This document shows, piece by piece, positions 17,010 through 29,165 of a stretch of 64,000 nucleotides of DNA (positions are counted from its first letter, which is position 1; the number at the start of each line of letters is the position of its first letter). Under the pieces are notes generated by a model, which did no database searches, was not told the DNA's origin, and worked only from the letters and a program-made list of their open reading frames with translations. Origin of the DNA: Corynebacterium testudinoris (GTDB lineage Bacteria; Actinomycetota; Actinomycetes; Mycobacteriales; Mycobacteriaceae). The translations under genes were made by a program, and so were the position numbers. The DNA is taken from positions 1,612,001 to 1,676,000 of the forward strand of contig NZ_CP011545.1 in NCBI RefSeq assembly GCF_001021045.1, written 5' to 3'.

Positions 17010-19136
17010 CTACAGGGACGGACGTGCGGAGGCGTGGACCTCGTCGTCGTCAATGTGATCGTCGATGTCGGAGGACATCGGCACGACCGTCGGCAGGATC
17101 ATCGGGGCACGACGCCACTTCTGCTCCACGAAGCGGGAGACCTTGCGGCGCAGCTGCTGAACCATGCGGTACGGGTCGTTTTCACCCTCAGCGGCCAGAT
17201 CGTTCATGGTGTTTTCCACCAATTCCTTGACCTCCGGGGTGATACCGCGATCATCCTCGGAGAAGCCCTTGGTCTCCACCTGCGGCGACTCCATGAGACG
17301 ACCTGTGCGGTTATCAATGACGGCGGTGATGTTGATGAGGCCACCGGAGCCGAGGCTCGTGCGATCAGCCAACACGTCCTCGTCGACCTCACCCATGGTG
17401 GTGCCATCGACGTAGAGGTTACCCACCGACATCTGGCCGACCACGCGAGCCCGGCCATCGACCAAATCGACGACCACGCCGTTCTGAGCGAGGACCACAT
17501 TGTCGCGGTCGACACCAGTGGAGATGGCCAGTTCCTTGTTGGCACGCAGGTGGCGCCACTCGCCGTGCACCGGCATGGCGTTCTTCGGGCGGGCAGCGTT
17601 GTAGAGGAACAACAACTCACCGGAGTAGCCGTGGCCGGAGGTGTGCACCTTGGCATCCTTGCCGGTGACCACAGTCGCGCCGATCTGGGCGAGCATGTTG
17701 AGGACACCGAAAACGGCTTCCTCGTTGCCCGGCACCAGCGACGAGGACAGGATAATGAGGTCGCCATCACGGACCGTGATCTGGCGGTGCTCACGGCGGG
17801 CCATGCGCGACAGCGCCGCCATCGGCTCGCCCTGGGTACCAGTGGTGATGAGCATGACCTTGTGCGGCGCCATCTTCGCGGCGTCGTCCATGGAGACGAT
17901 CGTGCCGCGCGGGGCCTTGAGGTAGCCCATCTTCTCGGCGATCTCCATGTTGCGGATCATCGAACGACCATTGAAGGCGACCTTACGGCCAGCAGCAACG
18001 GCGGCGTCGACAGCAGCCTGGACACGGTAGACGTTGGAAGCGAAGGAAGCGAGAATAACGCGCTGCTTAGCTTCGCCGACCAAGCGCTTGATCGTGGGCG
18101 CAACTTCGGCCTCGGAGCCCGACACACCCGGGGTGGTGGCGTTCGTCGAGTCGCAGAGCATGAGGTCCACGCCCTCGTCGCCGAAGCGGGACAGAGCCGG
18201 CAGGTCGGTCGGGCGGCCATCCGTCGGGGTCTGGTCGAGCTTGATGTCACCGGTGTGAATAACCAGGCCAGCGCCGGTCTTGATGGCCAGACCGAGGCAA
18301 TCCGGGATGGAGTGGTTGACGGCCCATAAACGGATGTTGAACGGTCCGCGGTTCTCGTTGGACTGCTCGTTGACCTCAATCAGCTTCGGACGCTGACGGT
18401 GTTCCTTGCACTTAGCGGCAATGAGCGCAGCCGTGAAGCGGGACGCGAGAATCGGGATATCCGGGCGCAGCTTGAGCAGCCACGGGATAGCCCCAATGTG
18501 GTCCTCGTGGCCGTGAGTGATCACGAGCGCGTCGACGCGGTCGAGGTGCTTTTCAATCGGACCGAAGTCCGGCAGGATCAAGTCCACGCCGGGCTCGCCG
18601 GAAGACGGGAAGAGCACACCACAGTCGACGATGAGGAGTCGGTTGTTGTACTCGAAAACGGTCATGTTGCGGCCGATCTCGGAGATACCACCGAGAGCGT
18701 AGATACGCAGGCCATTCTTCGGAGCCTTCGGCGGCTCCGGGAGGCGCTTGGTCAGGTCCGGACCCTGCATGGACTTGACGACGTTGCGACGCCCGCGTCC
18801 ACCCTGGTTGCCTCCGCCCTGGTTGGCTTGGCTGCCATTGCCACCATTGCCACCGTTGCCATTGTTGGCGCCGCGGGAACGCCCGCCGCGGCCATTGCGC
18901 TTGTTCGCGCTGCGGGAACGATTGCCACCCCGATTGGTGTCACCGTTGTCCGTCGCTGCCGAGTTTCCTGCGTTTCCTGCGGATTCGGTAGCGGCAGCGG
19001 TGCTGCCCTTCGTTTCCGAGGTCGGTGCCTGAAAGACCGGTGATGCAGCGGAATTGTCGTTCTGTTGTCCGCTCGTGGCCTCCGGCGGGCCCGCCTTGCG
19101 GGTGACCTTCCGGGAACGATTACGGGATTCAGTCAT
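17010..19136 (-). CDS. rnj: Ribonuclease J
   Basis: Metallo-beta-lactamase-fold RNase with endo- and 5'-exonuclease activity in mRNA decay and rRNA processing. The 708-residue protein has a low-complexity N-terminal extension of about 125 residues rich in G, N and R (RGGNRSRSANKRNGRGGRS), typical of actinobacterial RNase J. The catalytic core follows, with HGHEDHIG near residue 208 and the later HTGDIKLDQ and HTSGHGYSGE motifs, and then the C-terminal domain. It begins 2 bases after dapA ends, on the same strand, so co-transcription is very likely. It ends at the palindrome 16960-16994. Confidence 0.95.
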   Translation of the reverse strand: MTESRNRSRKVTRKAGPPEATSGQQNDNSAASPVFQAPTSETKGSTAAATESAGNAGNSAATDNGDTNRGGNRSRSANKRNGRGGRSRGANNGNGGNGGNGSQANQGGGNQGGRGRRNVVKSMQGPDLTKRLPEPPKAPKNGLRIYALGGISEIGRNMTVFEYNNRLLIVDCGVLFPSSGEPGVDLILPDFGPIEKHLDRVDALVITHGHEDHIGAIPWLLKLRPDIPILASRFTAALIAAKCKEHRQRPKLIEVNEQSNENRGPFNIRLWAVNHSIPDCLGLAIKTGAGLVIHTGDIKLDQTPTDGRPTDLPALSRFGDEGVDLMLCDSTNATTPGVSGSEAEVAPTIKRLVGEAKQRVILASFASNVYRVQAAVDAAVAAGRKVAFNGRSMIRNMEIAEKMGYLKAPRGTIVSMDDAAKMAPHKVMLITTGTQGEPMAALSRMARREHRQITVRDGDLIILSSSLVPGNEEAVFGVLNMLAQIGATVVTGKDAKVHTSGHGYSGELLFLYNAARPKNAMPVHGEWRHLRANKELAISTGVDRDNVVLAQNGVVVDLVDGRARVVGQMSVGNLYVDGTTMGEVDEDVLADRTSLGSGGLINITAVIDNRTGRLMESPQVETKGFSEDDRGITPEVKELVENTMNDLAAEGENDPYRMVQQLRRKVSRFVEQKWRRAPMILPTVVPMSSDIDDHIDDDEVHASARPSL

Positions 19137-19138
19137 AT

Positions 19139-20125
<987 letters not shown>

Positions 20126-20884
20126 CTAGAGATCGGTAGCGTAGGGGCTAACAGCCATCTCGGAGCCATCCGCCAGCGTGGAAATCTGGAAATCGGAAAA
20201 CAGCACCGGAGATTGACTTCGCAGGACCTTGAGGCAGGCGACCGCCAGCGCCCGGATCTCGACGTCGGCATGCTCGGTAGCGCGCGCGCCAATGAAGTGG
20301 CGCCACGTCCGGAAGTTGCCTGTGACGACGATGCGTGATTCCGTGGCATTCGGCAGCACCGCCCGGGCGGCCTGCCGGGCTTGCTTTTTGCGCAGGAGAG
20401 CGTTGGGCTCTCCGTCCAACTTCTCCTCGAGGGCGTCGAGAAGCTCTTGATAGACAAACCGTGACTCATCGACGGCGTTGAGCACCAACTGCCGCAATTG
20501 CGGGTCCTCCGCGACCAGCGGAGGAAGGACCACCTCGGCCTCGTCGGTGTGGACGAATCGCTGCGAAAGCTGCGAGAAACTGAAGTGCCGATGACGAACG
20601 AGCTCATGGGAGGCAGAACGGGACAGACCCCGGATGTATAGAGTCGCCGTCGCGTGCTCCAGCAACGCCCAATGGCCTACCTCCATGATGTGGCGCAGAT
20701 ACGCGTCATTGGCGGCAGTGCGGGGATTGGGTTTAGCAAAGGACTCATAACACGCCCGCCCGGCGAACTCGACGAGCGCCTCGGTGTCTGTTGCTTCCGC
20801 ATCGGCGGACCACTCTACGCCCGCTGGTTGGAAAAACTCAGTGGCGGCGATCAGCTGGACATCCAGCTCAACTGGCTTAGCCAC
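20126..20884 (-). CDS. thyX: Flavin-dependent thymidylate synthase ThyX
   Basis: Makes dTMP from dUMP with methylenetetrahydrofolate and reduced FAD. The ThyX signature RHR-x7-S is visible as [11 protein letters not shown] near residue 96, preceded by the [18 protein letters not shown] histidine region. Length 252 residues is normal. The start is a GTG at 20884, 3 bases after the dapB stop, so it is probably translated from the dapB mRNA. It fits the conserved dapB-thyX-dapA cluster of the genus. Confidence 0.95.
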   Translation of the reverse strand: MAKPVELDVQLIAATEFFQPAGVEWSADAEATDTEALVEFAGRACYESFAKPNPRTAANDAYLRHIMEVGHWALLEHATATLYIRGLSRSASHELVRHRHFSFSQLSQRFVHTDEAEVVLPPLVAEDPQLRQLVLNAVDESRFVYQELLDALEEKLDGEPNALLRKKQARQAARAVLPNATESRIVVTGNFRTWRHFIGARATEHADVEIRALAVACLKVLRSQSPVLFSDFQISTLADGSEMAVSPYATDL

Positions 20885-20887
20885 GGC

Positions 20888-22097
<1,210 letters not shown>

Positions 22098-22120
22098 CCA
22101 GGAGCCTCTAGGCTAGAAGC

Positions 22121-22738
22121 ATGATGTTACCTAAGCGCCTCACGTCCCTGGCCACCGTCGCCGCGCTTTCGCTAGTCCTGGCCGCGTGTAGTGACAACAC
22201 CGGTGACACCGGTATGCCGCCTGTGGCGATGGAACAACCAAGCGTCGAGTCCCTCCCGGCCATCACTACGGAACTAGGTCCCATTCCCGTGGGCCAAACC
22301 AACCGCGCTGACCGGTGGCGCGATCCCTCCCCCAACTCCGAACTGATGGTCACCGGAGTCAGCCTGGAAGATCACGCCGACTACGAGGCGCTCATCTTCC
22401 AACTCTCCGGACAAGGCGTCCCCGGCTGGTTCACCTACTCCACGGCAGAGCCGACCGAGCAGGCGACCGGCAATCCACTCGAATACCAGGGCAATTGGGC
22501 ACTTCAGGTTTTGATCATCGGCACCCCCTACCCCACCGGTACGGAGCGCGACGCAGAAATGCTGGCTCATGGGGTCTACCCCGGTGGCAGCGTCGTCCGG
22601 AGCGTCGACTTCGTCGGCGTCGTGGAAGCACAATCCCAATTCATCATCGGGCTCGATGAGGATACGAAGTACCACATCACGTATGACCGGGAATCTAACC
22701 AAGTCATCGTGGAGTTTCTCAAAGAAGACCAGCAGTAG
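22121..22738 (+). CDS. Putative lipoprotein of unknown function
   Basis: Protein of 205 residues with a lipoprotein signal peptide: MMLPKRLTS, a hydrophobic core, and lipobox LAAC ending at Cys23. The mature part is acidic and shows no domain I recognise. It includes a 60-residue region starting at LMVTGVSLEDHADYEALIF and repeated glycine-proline turns, consistent with a beta-rich extracellular domain. A TAGGCT box (22109-22114) ends 6 bases before the ATG (leaderless). It begins 23 bases after the VOC gene and ends before the pnp terminator. Function unknown. Confidence 0.75.
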   Translation: MMLPKRLTSLATVAALSLVLAACSDNTGDTGMPPVAMEQPSVESLPAITTELGPIPVGQTNRADRWRDPSPNSELMVTGVSLEDHADYEALIFQLSGQGVPGWFTYSTAEPTEQATGNPLEYQGNWALQVLIIGTPYPTGTERDAEMLAHGVYPGGSVVRSVDFVGVVEAQSQFIIGLDEDTKYHITYDRESNQVIVEFLKEDQQ

Positions 22739-22759
22739 CGCGGGCACCCAACGAAAAAC

Positions 22760-22793
22760 AAGGCCCGCGAGCCCCAGGGGACTCGCGGGCCTT
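22760..22793 (-). terminator. Terminator of pnp
   Basis: AAGGCCCGCGAG and CTCGCGGGCCTT form a perfect 12-bp stem with a 10-base loop. On the minus strand it is followed by a TTTTT run, so it mainly ends pnp. It may also stop read-through from the convergent lipoprotein gene. Confidence 0.85.
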
Positions 22794-22813
22794 GACCCAT
22801 GTCGGTGAGGAAC

Positions 22814-25060
22814 CTAGTTGTCCTCGACCGGAGCGAGGGAGATCTTGCCGCGGTTGTCGATGTCAACGATCTCGACCTGGAGCTTGTCGCCGACGTTGAC
22901 CACGTCTTCGACCTTCTCCACGCGGGTGTCGCCACCCAGCTTCGAGATGTGAACCAGACCGTCACGGCCCGGGGTCAGGGAAACGAACGCACCGAACGGA
23001 ACGGTCTTGACCACGGTGCCAAGGAAACGCTCGCCGACCTTGGGCAGCTGCGGGTTAGCGATGGAGTTGACGCGCTCAATGGCGGCATCGGCAGCTTCGC
23101 CGGTGGTGGCGGAGATGTAGACGGTGCCGTCGTCCTCGATGGAGACATCAGCGCCGGTCTCTTCGGTGATGGCGTTGATGGTCTTGCCCTTCGGGCCGAT
23201 GAGCTCACCGATCTTGGACACGGGGACCTTGACGGAGGTGATCTTCGGGGCCAGCGGCGACATCTCGTCGGGGCCGTCGATGACCTCAGCCATCGTCTCC
23301 AGGATCGCGGTACGCGCATCCTTGGCCTGCTCGAGGGCGTCGGACAGCACCTGCGACGGGATGCCGTCGAGCTTGGTGTCCAGCTGCAGGGCGGTGATGA
23401 ACTCGGAGGTGCCAGCGACCTTGAAGTCCATGTCGCCGAACGCGTCCTCGGCGCCGAGGATGTCGGTCAACGCGACGTACTTGGTGTCGCCGTCGACCTC
23501 GCCGGAGACAAGGCCCATGGCGATGCCAGCGACGGGAGCCAGGAGCGGCACACCGGCGTTGTACATCGACAACGTCGAGGCACAGACGGAGCCCATGGAG
23601 GTAGAACCGTTGGAACCGAGCGCCTCAGAGACCTGGCGGATGGTGTAGGGGAAGTCCTCGCGCGACGGGATCACCGGCAGGAGGGCGCGCTCAGCGAGGG
23701 CACCGTGGCCGATTTCGCGGCGCTTCGGGGATCCGACGCGGCCGGTCTCGCCGGTGGAGTACGGCGGGAAGTTGTAGTGATGGATGTAGCGCTTGGCCTT
23801 CTCCGGGGACAGCGAATCGATCTGCTGCTCCATCTTGAGCATGTCCAAGGTGGTTACGCCGAGGATCTGGGTCTCGCCGCGCTCGAACAGCGAGGAGCCG
23901 TGGGCGCGCGGGATGAGTTCAACCTCGATGCCGAGGTCACGGATGGCGGCGACGCCGCGGCCGTCGATGCGGAAGCCCTCGGTGAGGATCTTCGTGCGGA
24001 CGATGTTCTTCATCACGGCGTTGAATGCGGCGCGGATTTCCTTGACCGCGTTCGGGTCATCGCCGAAGTTGCTGATGAGCTGTTCTTCCACCTCGACCAT
24101 GTAGTCGTTGGCGGCGTCTTCGCGCTCGTGCTTGGCCTTGATGGTCATGATCTGACCGAGCTTGCGGGAGGCCTTCTTCTCCACCAGGGCGTACACGTCA
24201 TCGGTGTACGGCGGGAAGAGGGGGAACTCGCGGGTGGCCTTGGCGGTTTCCTTGGCCAGGCCAGCTTGGGCCTTGCACAGGATCTCGATGAACGGCTTAG
24301 CAGCCTCGAGGCCTTCGGACACGGTGGATTCGGTCGGCGCCGGAGCACCGTTCTTGACCAGTTCGAAGACGTTGTTACCAGCGCCGGCTTCAACCATCAT
24401 GATCGCGACGTCGTTGAACTTCTTGTTGCCCTTCTTGCGGGTCACCATGCGGCCAGCGACGACCATCTCGAACACGCAACGCTCGCGCTGCTCCTGGTTC
24501 GGGAAGGCGACCCACTGGCCCTGCGGGTGCTTATCATCGGCGATCAGCGCCATGCGCACGCCGCCGACGGGGCCGGATACCGGCAGGCCTGAGAGCTGGG
24601 TGGCAGCGGAAGCGCCGTTGATGGCGACGACGTCGTAGTAATCCTCCGGCACCTGAGACATGACGGTAATAACGACCTGTACCTCGTTGCGCAGACCCTT
24701 CACAAAGGTCGGGCGCAGCGGGCGGTCGATGAGACGACATGCCAGGATCGCGTCGGTCGACGGGCGACCTTCGCGGCGGAAGAAGGAACCGGGGATGCGA
24801 CCGGCGGCGTACATCCGCTCCTCAACATCCACGGTGAGCGGGAAGAAGTCAAAGCCCTCGCGGGGCTGGTTGGATGCTGTGGTGGTGGCCAGCAGCATGT
24901 TGTCATCATCCAGGTAGGTGGTGACGGATCCGCCGGCCTGGCGCGCGAGCTGGCCAGTTTCGAAGCGGATGGTGCGGGTACCGAAGTCCCCGTTATCAAT
25001 GGTCGCGACCGCCTCGGTCACGCCGAATTCCTCGTCAACGTTGATTTCAACGTTTGCCAT
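22814..25060 (-). CDS. pnp: Polynucleotide phosphorylase
   Basis: 3'-to-5' exoribonuclease that phosphorolyses RNA and, in actinobacteria, can also synthesise tails. The 748-residue protein has the first RNase PH core, the helical linker, the second RNase PH core ([34 protein letters not shown] to about residue 600), a KH domain ([23 protein letters not shown]) and a C-terminal S1 domain ([31 protein letters not shown]). RBS AGGAGA precedes the ATG. It lies downstream of rpsO on the same strand, the usual pairing, but the CPBP gene is inserted between them on the other strand. Confidence 0.97.
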   Translation of the reverse strand: MANVEINVDEEFGVTEAVATIDNGDFGTRTIRFETGQLARQAGGSVTTYLDDDNMLLATTTASNQPREGFDFFPLTVDVEERMYAAGRIPGSFFRREGRPSTDAILACRLIDRPLRPTFVKGLRNEVQVVITVMSQVPEDYYDVVAINGASAATQLSGLPVSGPVGGVRMALIADDKHPQGQWVAFPNQEQRERCVFEMVVAGRMVTRKKGNKKFNDVAIMMVEAGAGNNVFELVKNGAPAPTESTVSEGLEAAKPFIEILCKAQAGLAKETAKATREFPLFPPYTDDVYALVEKKASRKLGQIMTIKAKHEREDAANDYMVEVEEQLISNFGDDPNAVKEIRAAFNAVMKNIVRTKILTEGFRIDGRGVAAIRDLGIEVELIPRAHGSSLFERGETQILGVTTLDMLKMEQQIDSLSPEKAKRYIHHYNFPPYSTGETGRVGSPKRREIGHGALAERALLPVIPSREDFPYTIRQVSEALGSNGSTSMGSVCASTLSMYNAGVPLLAPVAGIAMGLVSGEVDGDTKYVALTDILGAEDAFGDMDFKVAGTSEFITALQLDTKLDGIPSQVLSDALEQAKDARTAILETMAEVIDGPDEMSPLAPKITSVKVPVSKIGELIGPKGKTINAITEETGADVSIEDDGTVYISATTGEAADAAIERVNSIANPQLPKVGERFLGTVVKTVPFGAFVSLTPGRDGLVHISKLGGDTRVEKVEDVVNVGDKLQVEIVDIDNRGKISLAPVEDN

Positions 25061-25151
25061 ATGTGCTTTTCTCCTCTTGGGGTAGTGCTCGGCGATCGTC
25101 GGTGCCGCCGGTTTAAGCTGTCAAATGCAACGAGTATCTACACTAGCAGGC

Positions 25152-25676
25152 ATGTCAATGTTGGTGTTGTGGGCGTTGCCCACCATCGTCTGGCTGGCGG
25201 TGCGGCGCTTGTCTGCCGAGGCGCGCCAGCTGTGCGGAATGGTCGTTCCAGCACCCCGGTGGTGGGCCGTTGCCGCAGGAGTTGGAGCGCTCTCGCTCCT
25301 CATTGGCGCGGGCATCGTGTCGTTGCTTCCCGACGCCGCCGTCGCCCACTCCTCCACCCGCATCATCGGCGTCGCCAGCGCCCTCTCGGTCGCCGCAGCC
25401 GCCATCGGTGAGGAAATATTCTTCCGCGGCCTCCTCCAAGGGGCCCTCGCCCGCTGGCGCGGTCCGAGGTTCGCATTGTGGGGGCAGGCGGTCTTCTTCC
25501 TCCTCCCTCACCTCGCCCTTTTGCTTATCGACGCCCGCTTGTGGCCGCTCTTGCCCGCACAGTTCCTCATGGGCGTCCTACTTGGCGTGTTGCGGGAAAG
25601 GTCTGGCTCCTTGTGGCCGGCCGCACTCGCCCACGTCATCACCAACGTGGGCACCGGCTTACTCATCGCGGCGTGA
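25152..25676 (+). CDS. CPBP family intramembrane metalloprotease
   Basis: Membrane protein of 174 residues. The CPBP (Abi/CAAX protease) motifs are present: GEEIFFRG (EExxxR) near residue 90, a histidine in LPHLALLL, and HVITN near the end. Such proteins cleave within the membrane; the substrate is unknown. I start at the ATG at 25152 because TACACT (25139-25144) ends 7 bases before it, a leaderless promoter that lies inside the longer frame beginning at 25125. A TAAGCT box at 25114-25119 could serve that longer start. Confidence 0.8.
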   Translation: MSMLVLWALPTIVWLAVRRLSAEARQLCGMVVPAPRWWAVAAGVGALSLLIGAGIVSLLPDAAVAHSSTRIIGVASALSVAAAAIGEEIFFRGLLQGALARWRGPRFALWGQAVFFLLPHLALLLIDARLWPLLPAQFLMGVLLGVLRERSGSLWPAALAHVITNVGTGLLIAA

Positions 25677-25686
25677 GAATCACTGA

Positions 25687-25718
25687 AGCCCGCCCCGCCG
25701 TAAACGGCGGAACGGGCT
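25687..25718 (-). terminator. Putative terminator after rpsO
   Basis: An imperfect hairpin, AGCCCG...CCGCCG with CGGCGG...CGGGCT around a TAAA loop, lies between the convergent CPBP gene and rpsO. The T-run is weak on both strands, so it may partly act as an RNA-processing or stabilising hairpin. Confidence 0.55.
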
Positions 25719-25741
25719 CGCAGTAAAAGTTGTGGACGCTC

Positions 25742-26011
25742 TTAGCGACGCAGGCCCAGACGGGCGATCAGGTCACGGTAGCGGTCGATGTTGTTGGCTG
25801 CCAGGTACTTCAGCAGGCCACGGCGACGGCCGACGAGCAGCAGCAGACCACGACGGGAGTGGTGATCGTGCTTGTGGAACTTCAGGTGCTCGGTCAGGTC
25901 GTTGATACGCTTGGTGAGCATTGCCACCTGTGCCTCGGGGGAACCGGTGTCGGTCTCGTGGAGGCCGTACTCCTTGAGGATTTCGCTCTTCTGTGCAGAA
26001 GTCAGTGCCAT
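25742..26011 (-). CDS. rpsO: 30S ribosomal protein S15
   Basis: Small-subunit protein that binds the central domain of 16S rRNA early in assembly. The 89-residue sequence is complete: [70 protein letters not shown]. An RBS (AGAAGAGA) precedes the ATG. In C. glutamicum the neighbours I recall are pnp on one side and a nucleoside hydrolase gene on the other; here the defence island separates rpsO from that hydrolase gene (45046-45987). Its upstream region contains the left copy of the 82-bp direct repeat. Confidence 0.97.
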   Translation of the reverse strand: MALTSAQKSEILKEYGLHETDTGSPEAQVAMLTKRINDLTEHLKFHKHDHHSRRGLLLLVGRRRGLLKYLAANNIDRYRDLIARLGLRR

Positions 26012-26050
26012 GATGATTCTCTTCTCGTTGTTTCAGTCCACATGAAATGT

Positions 26051-26132
26051 CCCGGTTATCCGGGCGGCGCGACTGCTGTGAACCGCAGTCATGATGAGCC
26101 TCGGGGTATGTTACCGGCCAGCCCGGCCCGGG
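26051..26132 (+). repeat. Left copy of the 82-bp direct repeat flanking the island
   Basis: About 87% identical by hand count to 43877-43958 in the same orientation. Identical blocks include ACTGCTGTGAACCGCAGTCA and TGAGCCTCGGGGT; the first contains inverted arms ACTGC/GCAGT. In frame, the start of both copies could encode the end of the same ISL3-like peptide (PVIRAARLL-stop here, PIIRAEQLL-stop on the right). It lies in the 211-bp gap upstream of rpsO. Confidence 0.75.
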
Positions 26133-26183
26133 GCCAAATCCCTCATCGCCTCCGGGCATCGCCCAGCAGTCTCTGGCCCGGCT

Positions 26184-26215
26184 GTGGCTTCCACGTGGGA
26201 CAGCCACGGTAATCT
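26184..26215 (+). promoter_or_regulatory. Putative promoter and palindromic operator of the defence operon
   Basis: A TAATCT -10 box (26210-26215) ends 7 bases before the first island ATG at 26223. Directly upstream, GTGGCT (26184-26189) and AGCCAC (26202-26207) are inverted arms around the palindrome CCACGTGG (26191-26198). A protein bound here would overlap RNA polymerase. No regulator gene is present in the island, so the binding protein is unknown. Confidence 0.5.
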
Positions 26216-26222
26216 CAGTGCC

Positions 26223-29159
26223 ATGCTCACCTTGAACACCGATCAGCTATCTCCCGGCGTGACCGTCGAGGTCCGGGACGAGGAGTGGCTGGTCACCCAC
26301 GTCAGCCGTGCCAAGGACGGCTTCAAACTCCGGGTTCGGGGTTTGTCGGAATACGTCCGGGACACCACCGCCACCTTCTATACCGCTTTAGATCGGGTGA
26401 CGGTGTTCGATCCGACACAGGTGACCGTGGTTCCTGATCATTCCCCGGGCTTCCGGCATTCCCGCCTGTGGATCGAGTCGACCCTCCGGCAGACTCCCCT
26501 GCCCCTGTATCAGCGCGAACTGTCGGTGGCGACCCGGATGCTTGCGGACCCTTTGGATTACCAGTTAACGGCGGTGCGCCGGGCGCTCTCCGATGACAAA
26601 TCCCGGCCCAGGGTTCTCCTGGCCGATGCCGTCGGTCTGGGCAAGACTCTGGAGATCGGCATGATCCTCGCGGAGCTCATCCGTCGCGGTCGCGGGGAAC
26701 GCATCCTCGTGGTCACTCCCAAGAGCGTGATGGAGCAGTTTCAGCAGGAACTGTGGACTCGGTTCGCCATCCCGCTGGTGCGCCTGGATTCCACGGGCAT
26801 CCAGCAGGTTCGTCAGAGTCTGCCGGCTTCCCGAAATCCATTCACATATTTCCCTCGGGTCATTGTGTCCTTGGACACGCTGAAGTCCCCGAAGTACCGG
26901 GCCCAGCTGGAGAAGGTCACGTGGGATGCGGTGGTCATCGATGAGATCCACAACGCCACCAATGTGGGCACCCAGAACAATGAGCTGGCGCGGACACTCG
27001 CACCGACGACCGAGTCCTTGATCTTGGCCTCGGCCACCCCACACAACGGTGACCCGAACTCTTTTAAGGAGATTCTGCGTCTGCTGGATCCCCTGTCCGT
27101 GCTTCCCGATGGTTCCATCGACCCGGACGCCGCCCAGCGCCTGATTATCCGCCGACACCGCCACTCCCCGGAAGTGGCTCAGGTGGTGGGAGCCAAGTGG
27201 GCCACCCGCCAGGAGCCGCTGAACATCCCGGTGGATGCGTCCCCCGAGGAGAATGCGGTCGCCCGGGAGCTCCATCACACGTGGACCAACCCAGGGTCTC
27301 ACGCCCCATCAGGAGACCGACTCTTCCCGTGGACTCTGGTCAAGGCCTACCTATCCTCGCCTGCCGCCCTCGCCGAGACCGTGCGGGGTCGGCTGTCCCG
27401 CATTGCCGACGGCCCGTCGCCGGAGCGCACCGCCCTGGAGCACCTGACCGACCTGGCGGCGCGCATCACCCCGGAGAATTCGGCGAAGTACGCCGCGCTT
27501 GTCAACTACCTTGCGTCGATAGGCATTTCCAAGAAGTCCCCGACCCGGGCGGTCATTTTCTCAGAGCGGGTGGCCACCTTGCACTGGTTGCAGGACAACC
27601 TCTCCCGGCACATGTCCATGCCGAAGGGGGCGGTGAAAGTGATGCACGGCGGGCTGTCTGACACCGAGCAGATGGCGCTCATCGACGAATTCAAGCGGGA
27701 GGACACCCCACTGCGGATCCTCGTCACCGGCGATGTCGCGTCCGAGGGTGTGAACCTACATTCGCAGTGCCATCACCTGGTCCATTACGACATCCCGTGG
27801 TCGTTGATCCGGATCCAGCAGCGTAACGGCCGGATTGACCGTTACGGGCAGACGGAACATCCGCAGATCACCACTCTTCTGCTCGATCCTGCGGATGAGA
27901 ACGCGGTTGGCGAGCTGCACGTGCTCACCCGTCTCATGGAGCGGGAGCACGAGGCCCACGAGATGCTCGGCGATGCGTCGTCGTTGATGGGCAAGCACAG
28001 CGTCAACGGTGAGGAGGATGTCATCAGGGAGGTGCTGCAGGGTCTGCGAGATTTCGATCAGGCGGTGGCCACCCCGGCTGAGGTCCTCAGTGGTGCGCAC
28101 GCACGTCAGGCAACCACCGGCGACGATCCGCTCTCCACCAGCCTGGACGTCGATGCCATGCTGGCGATGTGGGGCATGGGGCCGGTAGACGCAGTGGACG
28201 ATCTCACCCCCGCATCCACCGCTTCCTCTCCGCTCGACACCGAGCAGGCCCCGCACCGTGACAGCACGTATTCCCGGGAGATCGACTATCTGCGCGATGC
28301 ACTCAACGAGGCCTTCCATGATGTTCCCTCGGCGTCGATTACCCGCAATGGCGTCGGTTTCATCGAGCACCCTAACCACGTCGCGGAGCTGACTCCCCCA
28401 GACGATCTGTGCCGCCGGCTGGATTACCTTCCCCAGGACTACGTGTCGTACCGCAAGGTCAAAGACACGTTTCTGCTTGCCACCACCGTGGACCGGGGAA
28501 AGGAGCAACTCAAGGCCGCCCGAGAAGGAGACTCCCAGAAGTCCTGGCCGAAGGCCCATTTCCTGGGCCCGCTGCATCCCGTGTCGGACTGGGCATCTGA
28601 CCGGGCCTTGTCCTCGATGGCCAGACGCGAGGTCCCGGCAGTAACCGGCAGGGTGGACGCGCCCACGGTCCTGCTCATCGGCACGCTGACGAATTCCCGC
28701 GGCCAGGTGGTCACGCGCGCTTTTCTCACGGCGACGGAAGGCCCGTTCGGGCCGACCCCACCCGAGGGCATCCCCCGTACCACGGTGGAGACAATCCCCG
28801 ATCTCGTGTCCTGGTTGGAGGGCATTGATTTCGGCGCCAGGGCGATCAGCACCGGGGCATGGACTCTTCCCGCAGGGCTCGACGACCTATTCGGGGCCGC
28901 CGCCACCGAGGCGACCAGCCACATGGACCTCATCCGCCAGTCGGCCCATGATCGGGCCGTGGAGCGTACCGAGCAGTGGATGGACCGGTACTCTGCCTGG
29001 TCTGCCACTGCCGCCCATACCCCCGCTTCGTCGCGGGTGGTCTCGCGGACTGTGCCGCTGATCGATCAAGAACGGGCCTTGTTGCAGTCGCTCACCCCCG
29101 AACGCACCCTCATCCGGCCATTATTGGTCATCGTCCCCGCATCCGCGCAGGAAGGTTAG
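26223..29159 (+). CDS. SNF2-type helicase, DrmD-like
   Basis: Superfamily 2 ATPase of 978 residues. After an N-terminal domain of about 110 residues (PGVTVEVRDEEWLVTHVSRA) comes Walker A GLGKT near residue 138, DEIH at about 240 and SATPHNGD. The C-terminal helicase lobe (ILVTGDVASEGVNLHSQ, then QQRNGRIDRYGQ) lies near 498-546. About 430 further residues carry no domain I recognise. The layout resembles the SNF2-like DrmD of class 1 DISARM, and RapA-type ATPases. It is first in the operon; the methyltransferase gene follows after 6 bases. The function in phage defence is inferred from neighbours, not shown. Confidence 0.8.
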   Translation: MLTLNTDQLSPGVTVEVRDEEWLVTHVSRAKDGFKLRVRGLSEYVRDTTATFYTALDRVTVFDPTQVTVVPDHSPGFRHSRLWIESTLRQTPLPLYQRELSVATRMLADPLDYQLTAVRRALSDDKSRPRVLLADAVGLGKTLEIGMILAELIRRGRGERILVVTPKSVMEQFQQELWTRFAIPLVRLDSTGIQQVRQSLPASRNPFTYFPRVIVSLDTLKSPKYRAQLEKVTWDAVVIDEIHNATNVGTQNNELARTLAPTTESLILASATPHNGDPNSFKEILRLLDPLSVLPDGSIDPDAAQRLIIRRHRHSPEVAQVVGAKWATRQEPLNIPVDASPEENAVARELHHTWTNPGSHAPSGDRLFPWTLVKAYLSSPAALAETVRGRLSRIADGPSPERTALEHLTDLAARITPENSAKYAALVNYLASIGISKKSPTRAVIFSERVATLHWLQDNLSRHMSMPKGAVKVMHGGLSDTEQMALIDEFKREDTPLRILVTGDVASEGVNLHSQCHHLVHYDIPWSLIRIQQRNGRIDRYGQTEHPQITTLLLDPADENAVGELHVLTRLMEREHEAHEMLGDASSLMGKHSVNGEEDVIREVLQGLRDFDQAVATPAEVLSGAHARQATTGDDPLSTSLDVDAMLAMWGMGPVDAVDDLTPASTASSPLDTEQAPHRDSTYSREIDYLRDALNEAFHDVPSASITRNGVGFIEHPNHVAELTPPDDLCRRLDYLPQDYVSYRKVKDTFLLATTVDRGKEQLKAAREGDSQKSWPKAHFLGPLHPVSDWASDRALSSMARREVPAVTGRVDAPTVLLIGTLTNSRGQVVTRAFLTATEGPFGPTPPEGIPRTTVETIPDLVSWLEGIDFGARAISTGAWTLPAGLDDLFGAAATEATSHMDLIRQSAHDRAVERTEQWMDRYSAWSATAAHTPASSRVVSRTVPLIDQERALLQSLTPERTLIRPLLVIVPASAQEG

Positions 29160-29165
29160 GCCGCC

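Noticed and set aside
22799..24592. Open frame of 597 codons opposite pnp
   Set aside because: Antisense shadow of a clearly identified gene in high-G+C DNA; no start signal or domain.
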